Source: Clostridiaceae bacterium | GTDB taxonomy: Bacteria; Bacillota; Clostridia; Saccharofermentanales; DTU023 | Direction of reading: 5' to 3' | DNA: 38,991 bases | Assembly: GCA_012799825.1 (NCBI GenBank) | Contig: JAAZKK010000109.1 | Span: 1-38,991, forward strand | Shown here: positions 24,292 to 33,429 of the stretch, one piece after another | Layout of the letters: each line of letters begins with the position of its first letter | Numbering within the stretch: the stretch's first letter is position 1 | Made by a program: the position numbers and the translations under genes | The notes under the pieces: generated by a model | The model's input: the letters and a program-made list of their open reading frames with translations, nothing else | Databases searched by the model: none | Told to the model about the DNA's origin: nothing

Positions 24292-25830
24292 TCACGTCAA
24301 CGGTGTCGCATCATCGTCCTCTTCGGCATTGATAACAATTGCGTTTTGATCACCGCTGACGTCACCTTTTTTCACAGCATTATAAGAGAGATTCTGTTCC
24401 GTTTTGGCGCGCATCGCTTTGCGCCGCTCATCAACGAAGGTCATCCACTGGCCAACTTTTTTCTCATAACCGTGATCCGTGGGTGTGTAATATACGGTGC
24501 CGGCAACCTCATCCGGCAGATACGTTTGTGAAGAGATCGCGTCCGGATAATCGTGGCTATACTCGTACCCTTTGGCGTAGCCGAGTTCTTCCATACCCTT
24601 GACCGGCGCATTTCGAATATGAAAAGGCACATCACCCGTGTCACGTGATTCCAAATCTTTCAGAGCTTTATCGATGGCAAGGTACGACGCATTCGATTTC
24701 GGACTTGTAGCGACAGCGATCACCGCCTGAGCCAGTGGAATGCGCGCTTCCGGCAGACCGATCATGGACGCGGCCTGCCATGCGTCGAGTGCGATAGATA
24801 GGACTTGAGGGTTGGCCATTCCGACGTCTTCAGCGGCGCAAATCGTGATGCGTCGCGCGATGAACTGGATATCCTCCCCTGCCCTCAACGCGCGAGCCAG
24901 ATAGAAAATTGCGGCATCCGGATCGCTGCCGCGCATCGATTTGATCATCGCTGAAATGTTGTCATAATGTTCTTCGCCGGCACGATCATAACGGGCAATT
25001 TTCTTTTGCATGGAATCCATGACGACGGCGCTGTCGATCACAATGCTCCCGGTACTGTCAGGCGATGTCGTCATCACTGCAAGCTCCAGCGCATTAAGCG
25101 CCACACGCGCGTCGCCGCCCGCAAGCTCCGCAATCAGTTCAAGCGACGCGTTATCGATCGCGATATCAAGTCCGCCAAGTCCGCGCTTTTCGTCCGCTAG
25201 CGCCCTTTTTAGCACGTCCTTGACGTCGTCTTTTGTCAAAGGATAAAGCTGAAAGACCGTCGATCGCGAAATCAAAGCTTTATTGACCTGAAAGAACGGA
25301 TTTTCAGTGGTTGCACCAATGAGAATTAGTCGACCGCTTTCAACCGAAGGTAGAAGTGCGTCCTGTTGCGATTTGTTAAAGCGATGGATTTCATCGATGA
25401 AAAGCACGGTGCGTCCGCCCGGCGTCAAGAGCGGATTCTCCGTATCTGAAATAACGCGTTTGATATCGGCGACACCCGACGTCACCGCATTCAGCCGCTC
25501 AAAGTTCGACTTCGTCGTGTTGGCAATGATGCGGGCAAGCGATGTCTTCCCGGAACCGGGCGGCCCAAACAGTATAATCGACGAAAGGCGGTCCGCCGTG
25601 ATCATCCTCCAGAGCAGTTTCCCCTCGCCCAAAATATGTGACTGACCGACAAAATCATCTATCGCACGGGGCATCATCCGAAAGGCAAGCGGCGCCTCCC
25701 AGCGTGTCGAGCCGGACATAGAACTCATAGGATGTTCCGACAGTCGATGTTTATCGCCCATCTCGTTAGATGTATTCATCGTTAAATTCGTATACGTTAG
25801 CCATCTTTTAATTGAAAGATGAGTTGTCAT
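24292..25830 (-). CDS. rarA: Replication-associated recombination protein A (AAA+ ATPase)
   Basis: 512 residues of the MgsA/RarA/WRNIP1 family, which acts at stalled replication forks and loads on single-stranded DNA. PLAFRMMPRAIDDFVGQSH is the family start block (about 46-65). Walker A is GPPGSGKTS, Walker B is IDEIHRF, and sensor 1 is GATTENP. The C-terminal tetramerisation part is also present. About 45 residues lie before the conserved start with no clear ribosome site at ATG 25830, so the true start may be an internal ATG (residue 18 or 24). The first codon lies 10 bases after the glyA stop, which suggests coupling to glyA. The final 20 residues (GDQNAIVINAEEDDD) are an acidic tail. Confidence 0.92.
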   Translation of the reverse strand: MTTHLSIKRWLTYTNLTMNTSNEMGDKHRLSEHPMSSMSGSTRWEAPLAFRMMPRAIDDFVGQSHILGEGKLLWRMITADRLSSIILFGPPGSGKTSLARIIANTTKSNFERLNAVTSGVADIKRVISDTENPLLTPGGRTVLFIDEIHRFNKSQQDALLPSVESGRLILIGATTENPFFQVNKALISRSTVFQLYPLTKDDVKDVLKRALADEKRGLGGLDIAIDNASLELIAELAGGDARVALNALELAVMTTSPDSTGSIVIDSAVVMDSMQKKIARYDRAGEEHYDNISAMIKSMRGSDPDAAIFYLARALRAGEDIQFIARRITICAAEDVGMANPQVLSIALDAWQAASMIGLPEARIPLAQAVIAVATSPKSNASYLAIDKALKDLESRDTGDVPFHIRNAPVKGMEELGYAKGYEYSHDYPDAISSQTYLPDEVAGTVYYTPTDHGYEKKVGQWMTFVDERRKAMRAKTEQNLSYNAVKKGDVSGDQNAIVINAEEDDDATPLT

Positions 25831-25840
25831 CTATTAGGGT

Positions 25841-27082
25841 TCATAAGCTCTCGTAGAGTGGGAAGCGCTCACAGAGGGCGGTCGCGCGTTCTTTTATGGC
25901 TTCGCAGCTGTTGTCAAAGTCAAACGTAGCTTTCGATATCAGTTCAGCAATCTCTTCCATTTCCGACTCTTTCATACCGCGTGTTGTCACAGCAGGGGTG
26001 CCAAGTCTAAGTCCGGACGTAACCGACGCCGAGAGTGTCTCAAACGGGATTGTGTTTTTGTTCGTCGTGATGTTGACGTGATCTAGGCGATCTTGAAGCT
26101 CTTTTCCCGTGACGCCCGTATCGCATAGGTTGACCAAAAGAAGATGCGTATCCGTTCCGCCTGTCACAAGACGAATGCCATGCTCCATCAGTGACGCACC
26201 AAGCGCTTTCGCGTTCTTGATAACCTGTTCCTGATAAGTTTTAAACGAAGGCAAAGACGCTTCTTTAAAGGCGACCGCCTTTGATGCAATCACATGCATC
26301 AAAGGACCGCCTTGTGTTCCGGGAAATACGGCCGAGTTGATCTTCTTGGCGTACTCTTGTTTGCAGAGAATGATTCCGCCGCGCGGTCCGCGTAAAGTCT
26401 TGTGCGTCGTCGACGTCACAAAGTCAGCATAAGGTACTGGATTCATATGAAGTCCTGCGGCGACTAAACCGGCGATGTGAGCCATATCTACCATTAGGTA
26501 GGCGTCGACGTCGTCTGCAATATCTCTAAATTTCTTATAATCGATCTCCCGCGGATAGGCACTGCCGCCGGTGATAATCAGTTTCGGACGTTCTTCTCGA
26601 GCACGCCGGAGCACGTGATCATAATCGATTTGTTCTGTTACACGATCGACTTGATACATGGCCGTTTTGAAATACTTACCGGAAATGTTGAATTTCATGC
26701 CGTGTGTCAGATGACCGCCATGCGATAAATCAAGTCCTAATATCTTATCTCCCGGCTTCAAGACGGCAAAATAAACAGCGGTATTCGCCTGTGCGCCCGA
26801 GTGAGGCTGAACGTTCGCATGATCGGCGTCAAACAGCGCTTTAGCGCGATCAATAGCTAGTTGCTCCGCGATATCAACGTATTCACATCCGCCATAATAG
26901 CGCCGTCCGGGATATCCTTCCGCGTACTTGTTCGTAAGCACGGAGCCTTGAGCTTCAAGCACCGCTTGACTGACAAAGTTCTCAGAAGCGATCAACTCGA
27001 TTTTGTTGCGCTGACGGTTCAGTTCAAGAATCAGGGCATCGTAGAGTTCCGGATCGGTGTATTTAACATGTTCATACAGCAT
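25841..27082 (-). CDS. glyA: Serine hydroxymethyltransferase
   Basis: Interconverts serine and glycine and charges tetrahydrofolate with one-carbon units. The start is ATG 27082, preceded by AGGAGG at the right distance; the upstream TTG in the ORF track runs through that ribosome site. It has 413 residues with [39 protein letters not shown] and the PLP-lysine motif [14 protein letters not shown]. All family landmarks are intact. rarA follows at once and thiI lies upstream by 36 bases. Confidence 0.97.
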   Translation of the reverse strand: MLYEHVKYTDPELYDALILELNRQRNKIELIASENFVSQAVLEAQGSVLTNKYAEGYPGRRYYGGCEYVDIAEQLAIDRAKALFDADHANVQPHSGAQANTAVYFAVLKPGDKILGLDLSHGGHLTHGMKFNISGKYFKTAMYQVDRVTEQIDYDHVLRRAREERPKLIITGGSAYPREIDYKKFRDIADDVDAYLMVDMAHIAGLVAAGLHMNPVPYADFVTSTTHKTLRGPRGGIILCKQEYAKKINSAVFPGTQGGPLMHVIASKAVAFKEASLPSFKTYQEQVIKNAKALGASLMEHGIRLVTGGTDTHLLLVNLCDTGVTGKELQDRLDHVNITTNKNTIPFETLSASVTSGLRLGTPAVTTRGMKESEMEEIAELISKATFDFDNSCEAIKERATALCERFPLYESL

Positions 27083-27118
27083 AAAAGACCTCCTAAAATA
27101 CAAATGGAATACCGTTAG

Positions 27119-28342
27119 TCATTCTACCACAGAGAACGGCGGTATAATGTCGATTTTTTCTATATTTTGTATAGACTGTTCGACAAGGTCAGTCATATCA
27201 AGACCCGATTCCGCTCGTTCCGCGTCGGCAAGCGAGGGATGCGTCTTCGGATGTTTTGATACGAATACAGTGCAGCAGTCTTCGTAAGGAAGAATGGACG
27301 TTTGATATGTGCCGATCTGCCGGGCGAGAGCGATGGTGTCATTCTTGTCAAGGCCGATCAGCGGCCGAAATACCGGATGAGTCGTCACGTGATCGGTCGT
27401 GGCAAGCGCTTCAAGTGTCTGACTTGCTACCTGACCGAGGCTTTCACCGGTAATGATCGATTTTGCTTTTACTTCAGGCGCGAGGCGATCCGCGACGCGC
27501 ATCATGACACGGCGCATGGCGATTGTCAGCATATCCTGTGGAACGACGCGATTCAGTTCCAGCTGCACATCGGTGAAATTGACAACATGCAACGTCATAC
27601 TGCCGGCATAGCGTGCAAGCTGTCCGGCAAGTGTCTTCACCTTCTCGAGAGCCTGAGGACCGGTGTAAGGAAACGTGTGGAAATAAAGCGGGACAAGCTG
27701 CATTCCACGCGATGCCATCATGTAACCCGCGACCGGACTGTCAATACCTCCGGAAAGGAGGAGCACCCCCTTCCCGCTCATCCCGACCGGAAGCCCTTTT
27801 GCGCCTTCAATGATCTCGTGGTAAAGATAAATGCGATCTCGAATTTCTACGAAAAAAGTGAGATCCGGCTGATGGACATCGACTGCAAGCTCCTTCGGAT
27901 AGCGCTCCAACGACCGATCCCCCAGTAAGCAGCAAAGATCGTACGTAGATATCGGAAATTCCTTATTTGCGCGCTTGACTTCAATCTTAAAGGTCTTCTT
28001 CTCACCCGTTCCGAGAATACCGGATGTATAGGTATCGAACACATTAAAGAAAGCATCTTGATCAATCGGACTTACGACGACAGGGCTTGTCGACACAATA
28101 CCGAAAATGCAAGAGAGTCGGTCGACCACCTCGCGCACAGGAAATGATGCATCTAAATCTTTCGGACGAACGTAAATCCGTGAGAACTTCTGTTCGATGA
28201 TCATCGATCCGAGATCGCGAAGGCGCCAGTGCATGCTGCGCATCAAGCAATCTATGAATCGTCCTCGATTTAAACCTTTCAGTGTAATTTCTCCAAGTCG
28301 CACCATTACGATTTGATCAAGTGTTGCAGAACTCAATGTCAT
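27119..28342 (-). CDS. thiI: tRNA 4-thiouridine synthase ThiI, short form
   Basis: Adenylates U8 of tRNA and inserts sulfur; it may also serve thiazole synthesis. I place the start at ATG 28342 because GAGGG lies just upstream. The ORF track adds 10 residues. The order is a ferredoxin-like domain, THUMP (about 60-165) and PP-loop ATPase with LLSGGIDSPVAG. At 407 residues it stops after the PP-loop domain and lacks the C-terminal rhodanese domain of E. coli ThiI. Such short forms need a dedicated desulfurase, and one lies directly upstream. Confidence 0.94.
   Translation of the reverse strand: MTLSSATLDQIVMVRLGEITLKGLNRGRFIDCLMRSMHWRLRDLGSMIIEQKFSRIYVRPKDLDASFPVREVVDRLSCIFGIVSTSPVVVSPIDQDAFFNVFDTYTSGILGTGEKKTFKIEVKRANKEFPISTYDLCCLLGDRSLERYPKELAVDVHQPDLTFFVEIRDRIYLYHEIIEGAKGLPVGMSGKGVLLLSGGIDSPVAGYMMASRGMQLVPLYFHTFPYTGPQALEKVKTLAGQLARYAGSMTLHVVNFTDVQLELNRVVPQDMLTIAMRRVMMRVADRLAPEVKAKSIITGESLGQVASQTLEALATTDHVTTHPVFRPLIGLDKNDTIALARQIGTYQTSILPYEDCCTVFVSKHPKTHPSLADAERAESGLDMTDLVEQSIQNIEKIDIIPPFSVVE
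27121..27129 (-). promoter_or_regulatory. Extended -10 candidate for glyA
   Basis: On the minus strand TGGTAGAAT lies at the end of thiI, 39 bases before the glyA ATG. The TGN extension and five of six -10 bases match, with no clear -35. glyA may thus have its own promoter besides reading through from thiI. Confidence 0.3.
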
Positions 28343-28521
28343 GTTCCCTCTCTTTCTTACTCTTTTTATCATACCTTATACGGCAGAAAAAAAAGCTGAT
28401 GCTTACCATACTGAAGATCGATGGACGCGGAAAGCTATGTAAGGATACTATTCTTCAGTTCTTGTCATATTTTTTCATTCATGAGGTTTGAAACACGTAA
28501 TCAGGCAAAGAATGAAAATGC

Positions 28522-29682
28522 TCAAAACGGCATAATTGCGTAACGCTTGTAGTTTGCGGCGATGCACTCTACAAGATAGGATACGTCATCTTCTGTCAGG
28601 AAAGGCGAAAAACTGATTCTACAAGATGACAAAATAAGATCCTTAAGATACCCCATCGCTTCGAGCACTTCGTTCTTGCCTTGATGACGTGATCCGCACG
28701 CTGAGCCGGTGCTAATAAGAATTCGGTCGGCCGACAAGGCGTGCATCAGAGTCTCTCCGCGGATACCGGGGAATGCTACCGCCAGCACATAAGGCGATCC
28801 GTCTGTAGGCGAAAGTATGCGGTGCGGAATCTTTTTTTCGTTTAACAAGTCAAGAAAGAGCGCGCGTAACGACGACACCTTTTTAAAGTGCGCTTCCATG
28901 GCCTCGGATTGGATTGAGATCGCTTCTGCGAGAGCCACCGCGCAGGGTGGATTCTCCGTGCCGGAACGCCTTCCGTCCTGCTGCCCTCCTCCGTCAATCA
29001 GCGGCACAAAATTAGCTCCGGGTCGTGCGAGGAGTGCGCCCGTTCCTTTCGGCGCGCCGAATTTATGCCCGGAAAGAGACACGAAATCAAATCCTGATTG
29101 TCGAAAAGAAAATGGCAGTTTACCTGCAAGCTGCACGATGTCGGCATGAATCAAAGCATCGGGCGCATATTGTCGCGAAAGGCGAACCAGTTCATCAAGG
29201 TCATTGACGGCACCGGTCTCATTGCTCACAGCGATGAAACTGATAAGCCCCGTAGGTGCTTTTTTGAGAGAATTACAGAACGCCTCAATATCTACATTTC
29301 CTTCCGTCGTAAGCGGAACGATATCGACATCGTATCCCAGCTTGTCTTTGAGAAAAACGGCACATTGGCGTGTCGCGTCGTGTTCGCCGGCAGTGATGAT
29401 CAGTCTTTTTGGAAGGCGTGCCGATGCAAATGCCGCGCCTTTTAGCGCGTGGTTCGTCGACTCGGTCCCGCCTGAGGTAAAGATGATGGCATCTTCCGGC
29501 GCGTCGAGAGCGCGCGCAATCTTTTGGCGGGCGCGCGAAACGGTGCGAGCGGCATTTATGCCGCCTTGATGCGACGAAGAGGGATTCAGATTATCTTCTT
29601 TAAGCGATCGTACGTACAGATCCAGCACTTGAGGCAGAATCGGTGACGTTGCCGTCGTGTCAAAATTGTAGATCAAAGTCAT
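28522..29682 (-). CDS. Second cysteine desulfurase, likely ThiI partner (NifZ-like)
   Basis: 386 residues, PLP-dependent. It has YNFDTTATSPILPQVLD, the EHDA motif (where IscS has EHHA), the Schiff-base Lys in SGHKFGAPKGTG and the active Cys in STGSACGSRHQGKNEVLEAMG. That last segment is typical of desulfurases encoded next to short ThiI in Firmicutes, as for B. subtilis NifZ. It lies upstream of thiI on the same strand, so a joint role in s4U8 formation is likely. The ribosome site is weak, and a long stem-loop precedes the start. Confidence 0.9.
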   Translation of the reverse strand: MTLIYNFDTTATSPILPQVLDLYVRSLKEDNLNPSSSHQGGINAARTVSRARQKIARALDAPEDAIIFTSGGTESTNHALKGAAFASARLPKRLIITAGEHDATRQCAVFLKDKLGYDVDIVPLTTEGNVDIEAFCNSLKKAPTGLISFIAVSNETGAVNDLDELVRLSRQYAPDALIHADIVQLAGKLPFSFRQSGFDFVSLSGHKFGAPKGTGALLARPGANFVPLIDGGGQQDGRRSGTENPPCAVALAEAISIQSEAMEAHFKKVSSLRALFLDLLNEKKIPHRILSPTDGSPYVLAVAFPGIRGETLMHALSADRILISTGSACGSRHQGKNEVLEAMGYLKDLILSSCRISFSPFLTEDDVSYLVECIAANYKRYAIMPF

Positions 29683-29705
29683 GTTATTGAAAGCTTTAAT
29701 TAAAA

Positions 29706-29767
29706 GGATGCGCTTCCGATTCCGAGGAGCCTGTCAGAGGTTTCCTACGAGAAGATGATGCGCATCC
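29706..29767 (-). ncRNA. Structured element between the GntR gene and the second desulfurase
   Basis: GGATGCGC and GCGCATCC (29706-29713 and 29760-29767) are a perfect 8-base inverted repeat around 46 bases. The loop has smaller complementary pairs (AGGA/TCCT and CCT/AGG). On the minus strand the closing arm is followed by TTTTAATT. It may be the terminator of the GntR gene or a structured leader for the desulfurase. Confidence 0.4.
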
Positions 29768-29803
29768 GTGTCGTTTTCTCAAGTGTCGTCAAGATAACGA
29801 GTT

Positions 29804-30529
29804 TTAGTTAATTTCCAGCTTAAGCAGGTCCGGACGAAGTGCCGTGCGTATGTATTCACAAACAGCGCCATTACGACCGAAAAGTTGTCCCTGCGCAGCA
29901 AGAACGATGGAACGACGTGGGATTTCTAATAACGCCGCCTCTCTATTTCTCGCCGGTCTTGCCATCAGTGCAACGGAACCTTTGACAGGTAAGTAAGCGT
30001 ACTTATTGCTCTTGATGTCGATCATGCGCTTGCCTGAAGCGATATTTTGTCCTAGATCCGGAAAAACCTGCGCTGATACGTATGACGTACACCAGCCGTA
30101 GATGCTCTCATCGAACAGTACGGGCCACTGCAACATCCAATACCCGGGATGTTTGTCCGTCGTCACCTTAAAAGCTGTGTCAATTTCCGGCTCGGGATCA
30201 ACATGCTGAACAGGCTGAAGACCGATCTCTTCGTAAGATGACAAGTTAAGAAAACTGAACGTCAGAGCATTAAAATGAGGGATGCTGAGTCGATCAGGTT
30301 CTACCGCTACAAAGGTGCCGCGACCTTTTTGGATCTCAAGTATGCCATCGGAGACAAGTTCCGCTATGGCCTGACGCACAGTCGGACGTGAGAGACCCAG
30401 CTCTTCACAAAAGGTCATTTCAGACGGAATACGCTCGCCTTGCTTATATACCTCATCCTGAATGCGCTCAACAATCAACTCGCGCAATTGCGCGTATAAA
30501 GGAATACTGCTGTGTCGATCTAGTCTCAT
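29804..30529 (-). CDS. GntR-family regulator with UTRA-type ligand domain
   Basis: 241 residues; AGGAGG lies just upstream of ATG. The N-terminal winged helix (PLYAQLRELIVERI, then IPSEMTFCEELGLSRPTVRQAIAELVSDG) is classic GntR. From about residue 85 the sequence fits a HutC/UTRA effector domain, though the binding pocket is divergent (no standard R-x-R signature is obvious). Such proteins usually sense sugars, amino sugars or amino acids. No transport or catabolic operon lies next to it, so the target is unknown; autoregulation is likely. The promoter is at 30561-30590. Confidence 0.88.
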   Translation of the reverse strand: MRLDRHSSIPLYAQLRELIVERIQDEVYKQGERIPSEMTFCEELGLSRPTVRQAIAELVSDGILEIQKGRGTFVAVEPDRLSIPHFNALTFSFLNLSSYEEIGLQPVQHVDPEPEIDTAFKVTTDKHPGYWMLQWPVLFDESIYGWCTSYVSAQVFPDLGQNIASGKRMIDIKSNKYAYLPVKGSVALMARPARNREAALLEIPRRSIVLAAQGQLFGRNGAVCEYIRTALRPDLLKLEIN

Positions 30530-30560
30530 CGGAAACGCCTCCTGAAAAACTGATGCTTAC

Positions 30561-30590
30561 ATCATATCATAGAGACAGGAATTATTACAA
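30561..30590 (-). promoter_or_regulatory. Promoter of the GntR/UTRA gene
   Basis: On the minus strand TTGTAA (30585-30590) is separated by 18 bases from TATGAT (30561-30566). A second overlapping TATGAT (30566-30571) gives the direct repeat TATGATATGATG. The start codon is about 32 bases downstream of the -10. The word CTGATGCTTAC next to it recurs at 28397-28407 upstream of thiI. Confidence 0.5.
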
Positions 30591-30739
30591 TGCCGCTATG
30601 ATGCGGATTTTAGGTATATTAGGCTCAAAATCATCCTCTTGTTAAACAGGTTGGACAAACTGGTCATGACATGTATCGAAAAAGGCGTTAATTAACAGGA
30701 TGACAAGACGTCTTTCCAGCTAAGAATTGCGGAAAGTGC

Positions 30740-31774
30740 TCAAACGGAGTCGATCGGTAGATAGGTCAACGATGATACATGACCTTTTTCGTCGAGATCA
30801 ACAGCCGCTAGATATAGTTCTATGGTCATATCGTCTCCTGAAAGATTTGCGTCGATCCAATGAGAAGCCGTTCTGCGTATGCGTTGCAGCTGATGCTCCT
30901 CCAATGACTCTTCCGATCCGCCAAAAGTAAGTGAACCAGATCCTCTGCCCTTGCACTCTATTATTAGGAGCCGTTTATCTCGCATTGCTACAAGATCGAT
31001 CTCGCCGATATTCGGGAGCGAATACCGGTGGTCCAAGATAGAAAAACCGCGCGAGATGAGGTCATAGGCGACATGGCGTTCCACAACTTTTCCCGTTTCG
31101 CGAGTTGGCAAACCGGCGTTGGATGGTTTAATAATATTTTTTAGAAAAGACAGACGATGTATGGGACATGGGCCCTCACGCAATATCGCTTCAATATGAG
31201 CTTTGCTCCCATATCCTTTATGCTTGGCAAAACCGTATTCAGGGTACACCTTGTCGAAGTTTCGCATCATGTTGTCACGCGTCACTTTTGCCAACACAGA
31301 GGCCGCCGCGACCACATTCGAATGTGCATCTCCTTGCACACGAGGTAAGATCGGAAAATCAAATCCTTCGAGCGCAACGGCGTCGATCAACGCCACATCC
31401 GGCTGTGGCCGAAGACCGTTGAGCGCTTGTCGCATCGCATCCTTTGTGGCTACAAGAATATTTGTCCGATCGATATCTTCTTCAGAGACCATCGTCACGC
31501 AGCATGCGACGGCCTCTTTCTTAATCTTTTTGTAGAGTGCTTCTCGACGTTTTTCGGTCATTTTCTTTGAGTCATTGAGCCCGTAAAAAGTGACATCGGG
31601 AGGAAGAATGCAGGCGGCGGCGACGACCGGTCCAGCAATCGGTCCTCTCCCCGCCTCATCGACGCCTGCGACAAGCTGATAACCTTGTGCGCGCAACTCG
31701 CGTTCCCATTCGGACATTCCCTCAAATCGTTCGCGATCGCGGTCTGTGATGCGGATGCAGTATTCAGATGTCAT
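30740..31774 (-). CDS. rnhB: Fusion of ribonuclease HII and YraN/UPF0102 nuclease-like domain
   Basis: 344 residues, about 120 longer than RNase HII alone. Residues 30-225 are RNase HII, which removes ribonucleotides and RNA primers from DNA: GVDEAGRGPIAGPV with catalytic Asp-Glu, the central LIDAVAL Asp region, and AAASVLAKVTRD, then KHKGYGSKAH. From about 228 a YraN domain follows: TGKVVERHVAYDLISRGFSI, GEIDLVA and IIECKGR, which match the restriction-endonuclease-like core (GEID and E-x-K). The two genes are neighbours in many bacteria, and here they form one reading frame. ATG 31774 lies 16 bases after rbgA, with AAAGGAT upstream. Confidence 0.93.
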   Translation of the reverse strand: MTSEYCIRITDRDRERFEGMSEWERELRAQGYQLVAGVDEAGRGPIAGPVVAAACILPPDVTFYGLNDSKKMTEKRREALYKKIKKEAVACCVTMVSEEDIDRTNILVATKDAMRQALNGLRPQPDVALIDAVALEGFDFPILPRVQGDAHSNVVAAASVLAKVTRDNMMRNFDKVYPEYGFAKHKGYGSKAHIEAILREGPCPIHRLSFLKNIIKPSNAGLPTRETGKVVERHVAYDLISRGFSILDHRYSLPNIGEIDLVAMRDKRLLIIECKGRGSGSLTFGGSEESLEEHQLQRIRRTASHWIDANLSGDDMTIELYLAAVDLDEKGHVSSLTYLPIDSV

Positions 31775-31790
31775 GATTTGAGATCCTTTC

Positions 31791-32852
31791 TTATGAGCTT
31801 AAAGTCGACACGTGTTCCAGAGTAATTCGTCCGATTCGTCCCGATCGAAAATCAGAGAGAAGGACGCGTGACATGCGATCTATATCCGGCTTGTCATCTG
31901 ACAAGACGCATCCCATTCGATATGCCATGGATCGAAATGTCATGCCAAGATCAGTTGTGTCGTCATCCCTGTGTGCAAGATCATCAACGTCGGCGCATCT
32001 ACGAGTGAGATCAGTATCATTGAAGTTCCTGCGAGAGAGGTCGGAGTCACTGTGTATAAACTCTGCAGCATCAACATCACCGGGAAAAAGGTCAACGTCA
32101 CTGTCATCCTCGACGCGTGCGAGATAGGCGCCCGTGTTCGGATCGAGCGACACACCGTAGCGCTCCAGCATCTCTTCCGGATAATGTTTTAGAAGATGTC
32201 CTGTGAGCGAGAGTGCGACCTGCTCGACTGAGAAGAGCGTATCATCGATGAGCCCTGCCGCCGCTAATGCCAGTCCTTCCTTCTCATCTTCAATGCGCGT
32301 CGGCAAAATACCGGGTGTATCGAGGAAAGTCAGCTCGCTTCCCGACCGAAGCCATTCAATTTTTCGTGTCACTCCGGGTCGCGCCGCCACATTACGTGAG
32401 CGTTTGCCGACAAGTTGATTGATCAGCGTTGATTTTCCTGTGTTGGGTACTCCTGCGACGACCACACGTAACGGTCGCGAACGGCGGCCGCGCGCCTGCG
32501 CGATTTCAAGCAACGGCTTATGAATCGATAGAAGATGGTCGCGAATGTTCTCGATATCGCGCGCATTCAAAAGATCACACGCCAAAGCCGTCACGCTTTG
32601 ACGGGAAAAATCGTCAAGCCACAATTTTGTCGCGTCGGGATCAGCAAGATCAGCATGAGAAAGAACAAGCAAATGAGGTTTCTCGGGGGTATCCTTGAGG
32701 AAAATAGGATTTCGACTGGCGCGCGGAAGTCGGGCATCCGCGACTTCGACGATCGCATCGATCATGCTGCGGACTTCTCGAAGTTCGCGCGTAGCGCGCG
32801 CCATATGCCCGGGAAACCAGTTGATTCTTTTTTTATCTCTTCCTTTTGCCAT
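31791..32852 (-). CDS. rbgA: Ribosome biogenesis GTPase RbgA (YlqF-like)
   Basis: A circularly permuted GTPase that helps late 50S assembly. INWFPGHMARA opens the protein. The permuted order is seen: a G4 position at 65-68, P-loop GVPNTGKST (about 134-142), then PGVTR and DTPG (about 178-181). Two oddities stand out. The G4 motif, normally NKAD, reads SHAD, which should weaken guanine specificity. Residues 245-303 are an acidic, repeat-like insert (DSDLSRRNFN, DTDLTRRCADV) inside the C-terminal domain. The ribosome site is weak. The rplS, rbgA, rnhB order is the common Firmicute arrangement, but a strong terminator separates rplS from it. Confidence 0.9.
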   Translation of the reverse strand: MAKGRDKKRINWFPGHMARATRELREVRSMIDAIVEVADARLPRASRNPIFLKDTPEKPHLLVLSHADLADPDATKLWLDDFSRQSVTALACDLLNARDIENIRDHLLSIHKPLLEIAQARGRRSRPLRVVVAGVPNTGKSTLINQLVGKRSRNVAARPGVTRKIEWLRSGSELTFLDTPGILPTRIEDEKEGLALAAAGLIDDTLFSVEQVALSLTGHLLKHYPEEMLERYGVSLDPNTGAYLARVEDDSDVDLFPGDVDAAEFIHSDSDLSRRNFNDTDLTRRCADVDDLAHRDDDTTDLGMTFRSMAYRMGCVLSDDKPDIDRMSRVLLSDFRSGRIGRITLEHVSTLSS

Positions 32853-32880
32853 CTTGATTTGATAATTTCAATTTACGTTG

Positions 32881-32929
32881 AAAAAAGCCGTGCCGTTGAT
32901 CAACCTCTGTCGATCGTCGGTACGGCTTA
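32881..32929 (-). terminator. Rho-independent terminator after rplS
   Basis: On the minus strand AAGCCGTACCG pairs with CGGCACGGCTT (11 bases, one G-T), followed by a run of six T. It lies 33 bases after the rplS stop. It should end most rplS transcripts before rbgA. Confidence 0.85.
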
Positions 32930-32961
32930 AATCCGTTGTTCTTAGCCCCAATAATAGATAA

Positions 32962-33318
32962 TTAGCTCTTCTTGGTCGGCAGCTTCGTGCGAACGCGTGC
33001 CGCTTTACCGACACGTTTACGGAGATAATAAAGCTTCGCGCGACGTACTTTACCTTTGCTTATGATTTCAATTTTCGCGATCTTCGGCGAATGAATCGGA
33101 AGAACACGCTCAACACCAACACCGTATGCAACGCGCCGAACGGTGATGGTTTCGTTCAATCCGCCACCACGACGCCCAATCACAGTGCCTTCAAAAACTT
33201 GAATGCGTTCGCGTGTACCTTCGGTAATTCTGAGATGAACATTTACGCGGTCTCCAATATTGACGTTGTCATACGAATTTTTCAAATAAGGCTGTTCAAC
33301 CGCTTTAACGTAGTCCAT
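32962..33318 (-). CDS. rplS: 50S ribosomal protein L19
   Basis: 118 residues from ATG 33318, which has AAGGAGG 7 bases upstream; the ORF track's earlier start lacks a site. [30 protein letters not shown] and [19 protein letters not shown] are standard L19 blocks at the 30S-50S interface. It has its own promoter and terminator, so it appears to be transcribed alone at high level. Confidence 0.97.
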   Translation of the reverse strand: MDYVKAVEQPYLKNSYDNVNIGDRVNVHLRITEGTRERIQVFEGTVIGRRGGGLNETITVRRVAYGVGVERVLPIHSPKIAKIEIISKGKVRRAKLYYLRKRVGKAARVRTKLPTKKS

Positions 33319-33392
33319 ATTGCGTACCTCCTTTTCCATAAAATCGGATGTTCTTACACGCAACGGCAGCGGACCACCCGTAGACCTTAAGC

Positions 33393-33421
33393 ATTCTAGC
33401 AGATGATGAACTCATCGGCAA
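33393..33421 (-). promoter_or_regulatory. rplS promoter
   Basis: TTGCCG (33416-33421) and TAGAAT (33393-33398) on the minus strand are separated by exactly 17 bases. They lie in the pnp-rplS gap, 75 bases before the rplS ATG. The roughly 65-base leader between them can form a GC-rich fold and might be a ribosomal-protein leader. Confidence 0.6.
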
Positions 33422-33429
33422 GGATCGAA

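Noticed and set aside
28387-28459. Terminator after the second desulfurase from T8 plus ACTGAAGA/TCTTCAGT
   Set aside because: The T run is 15 bases away from the stem and the loop is 34 bases, so it is not a standard terminator, although some structure may exist.
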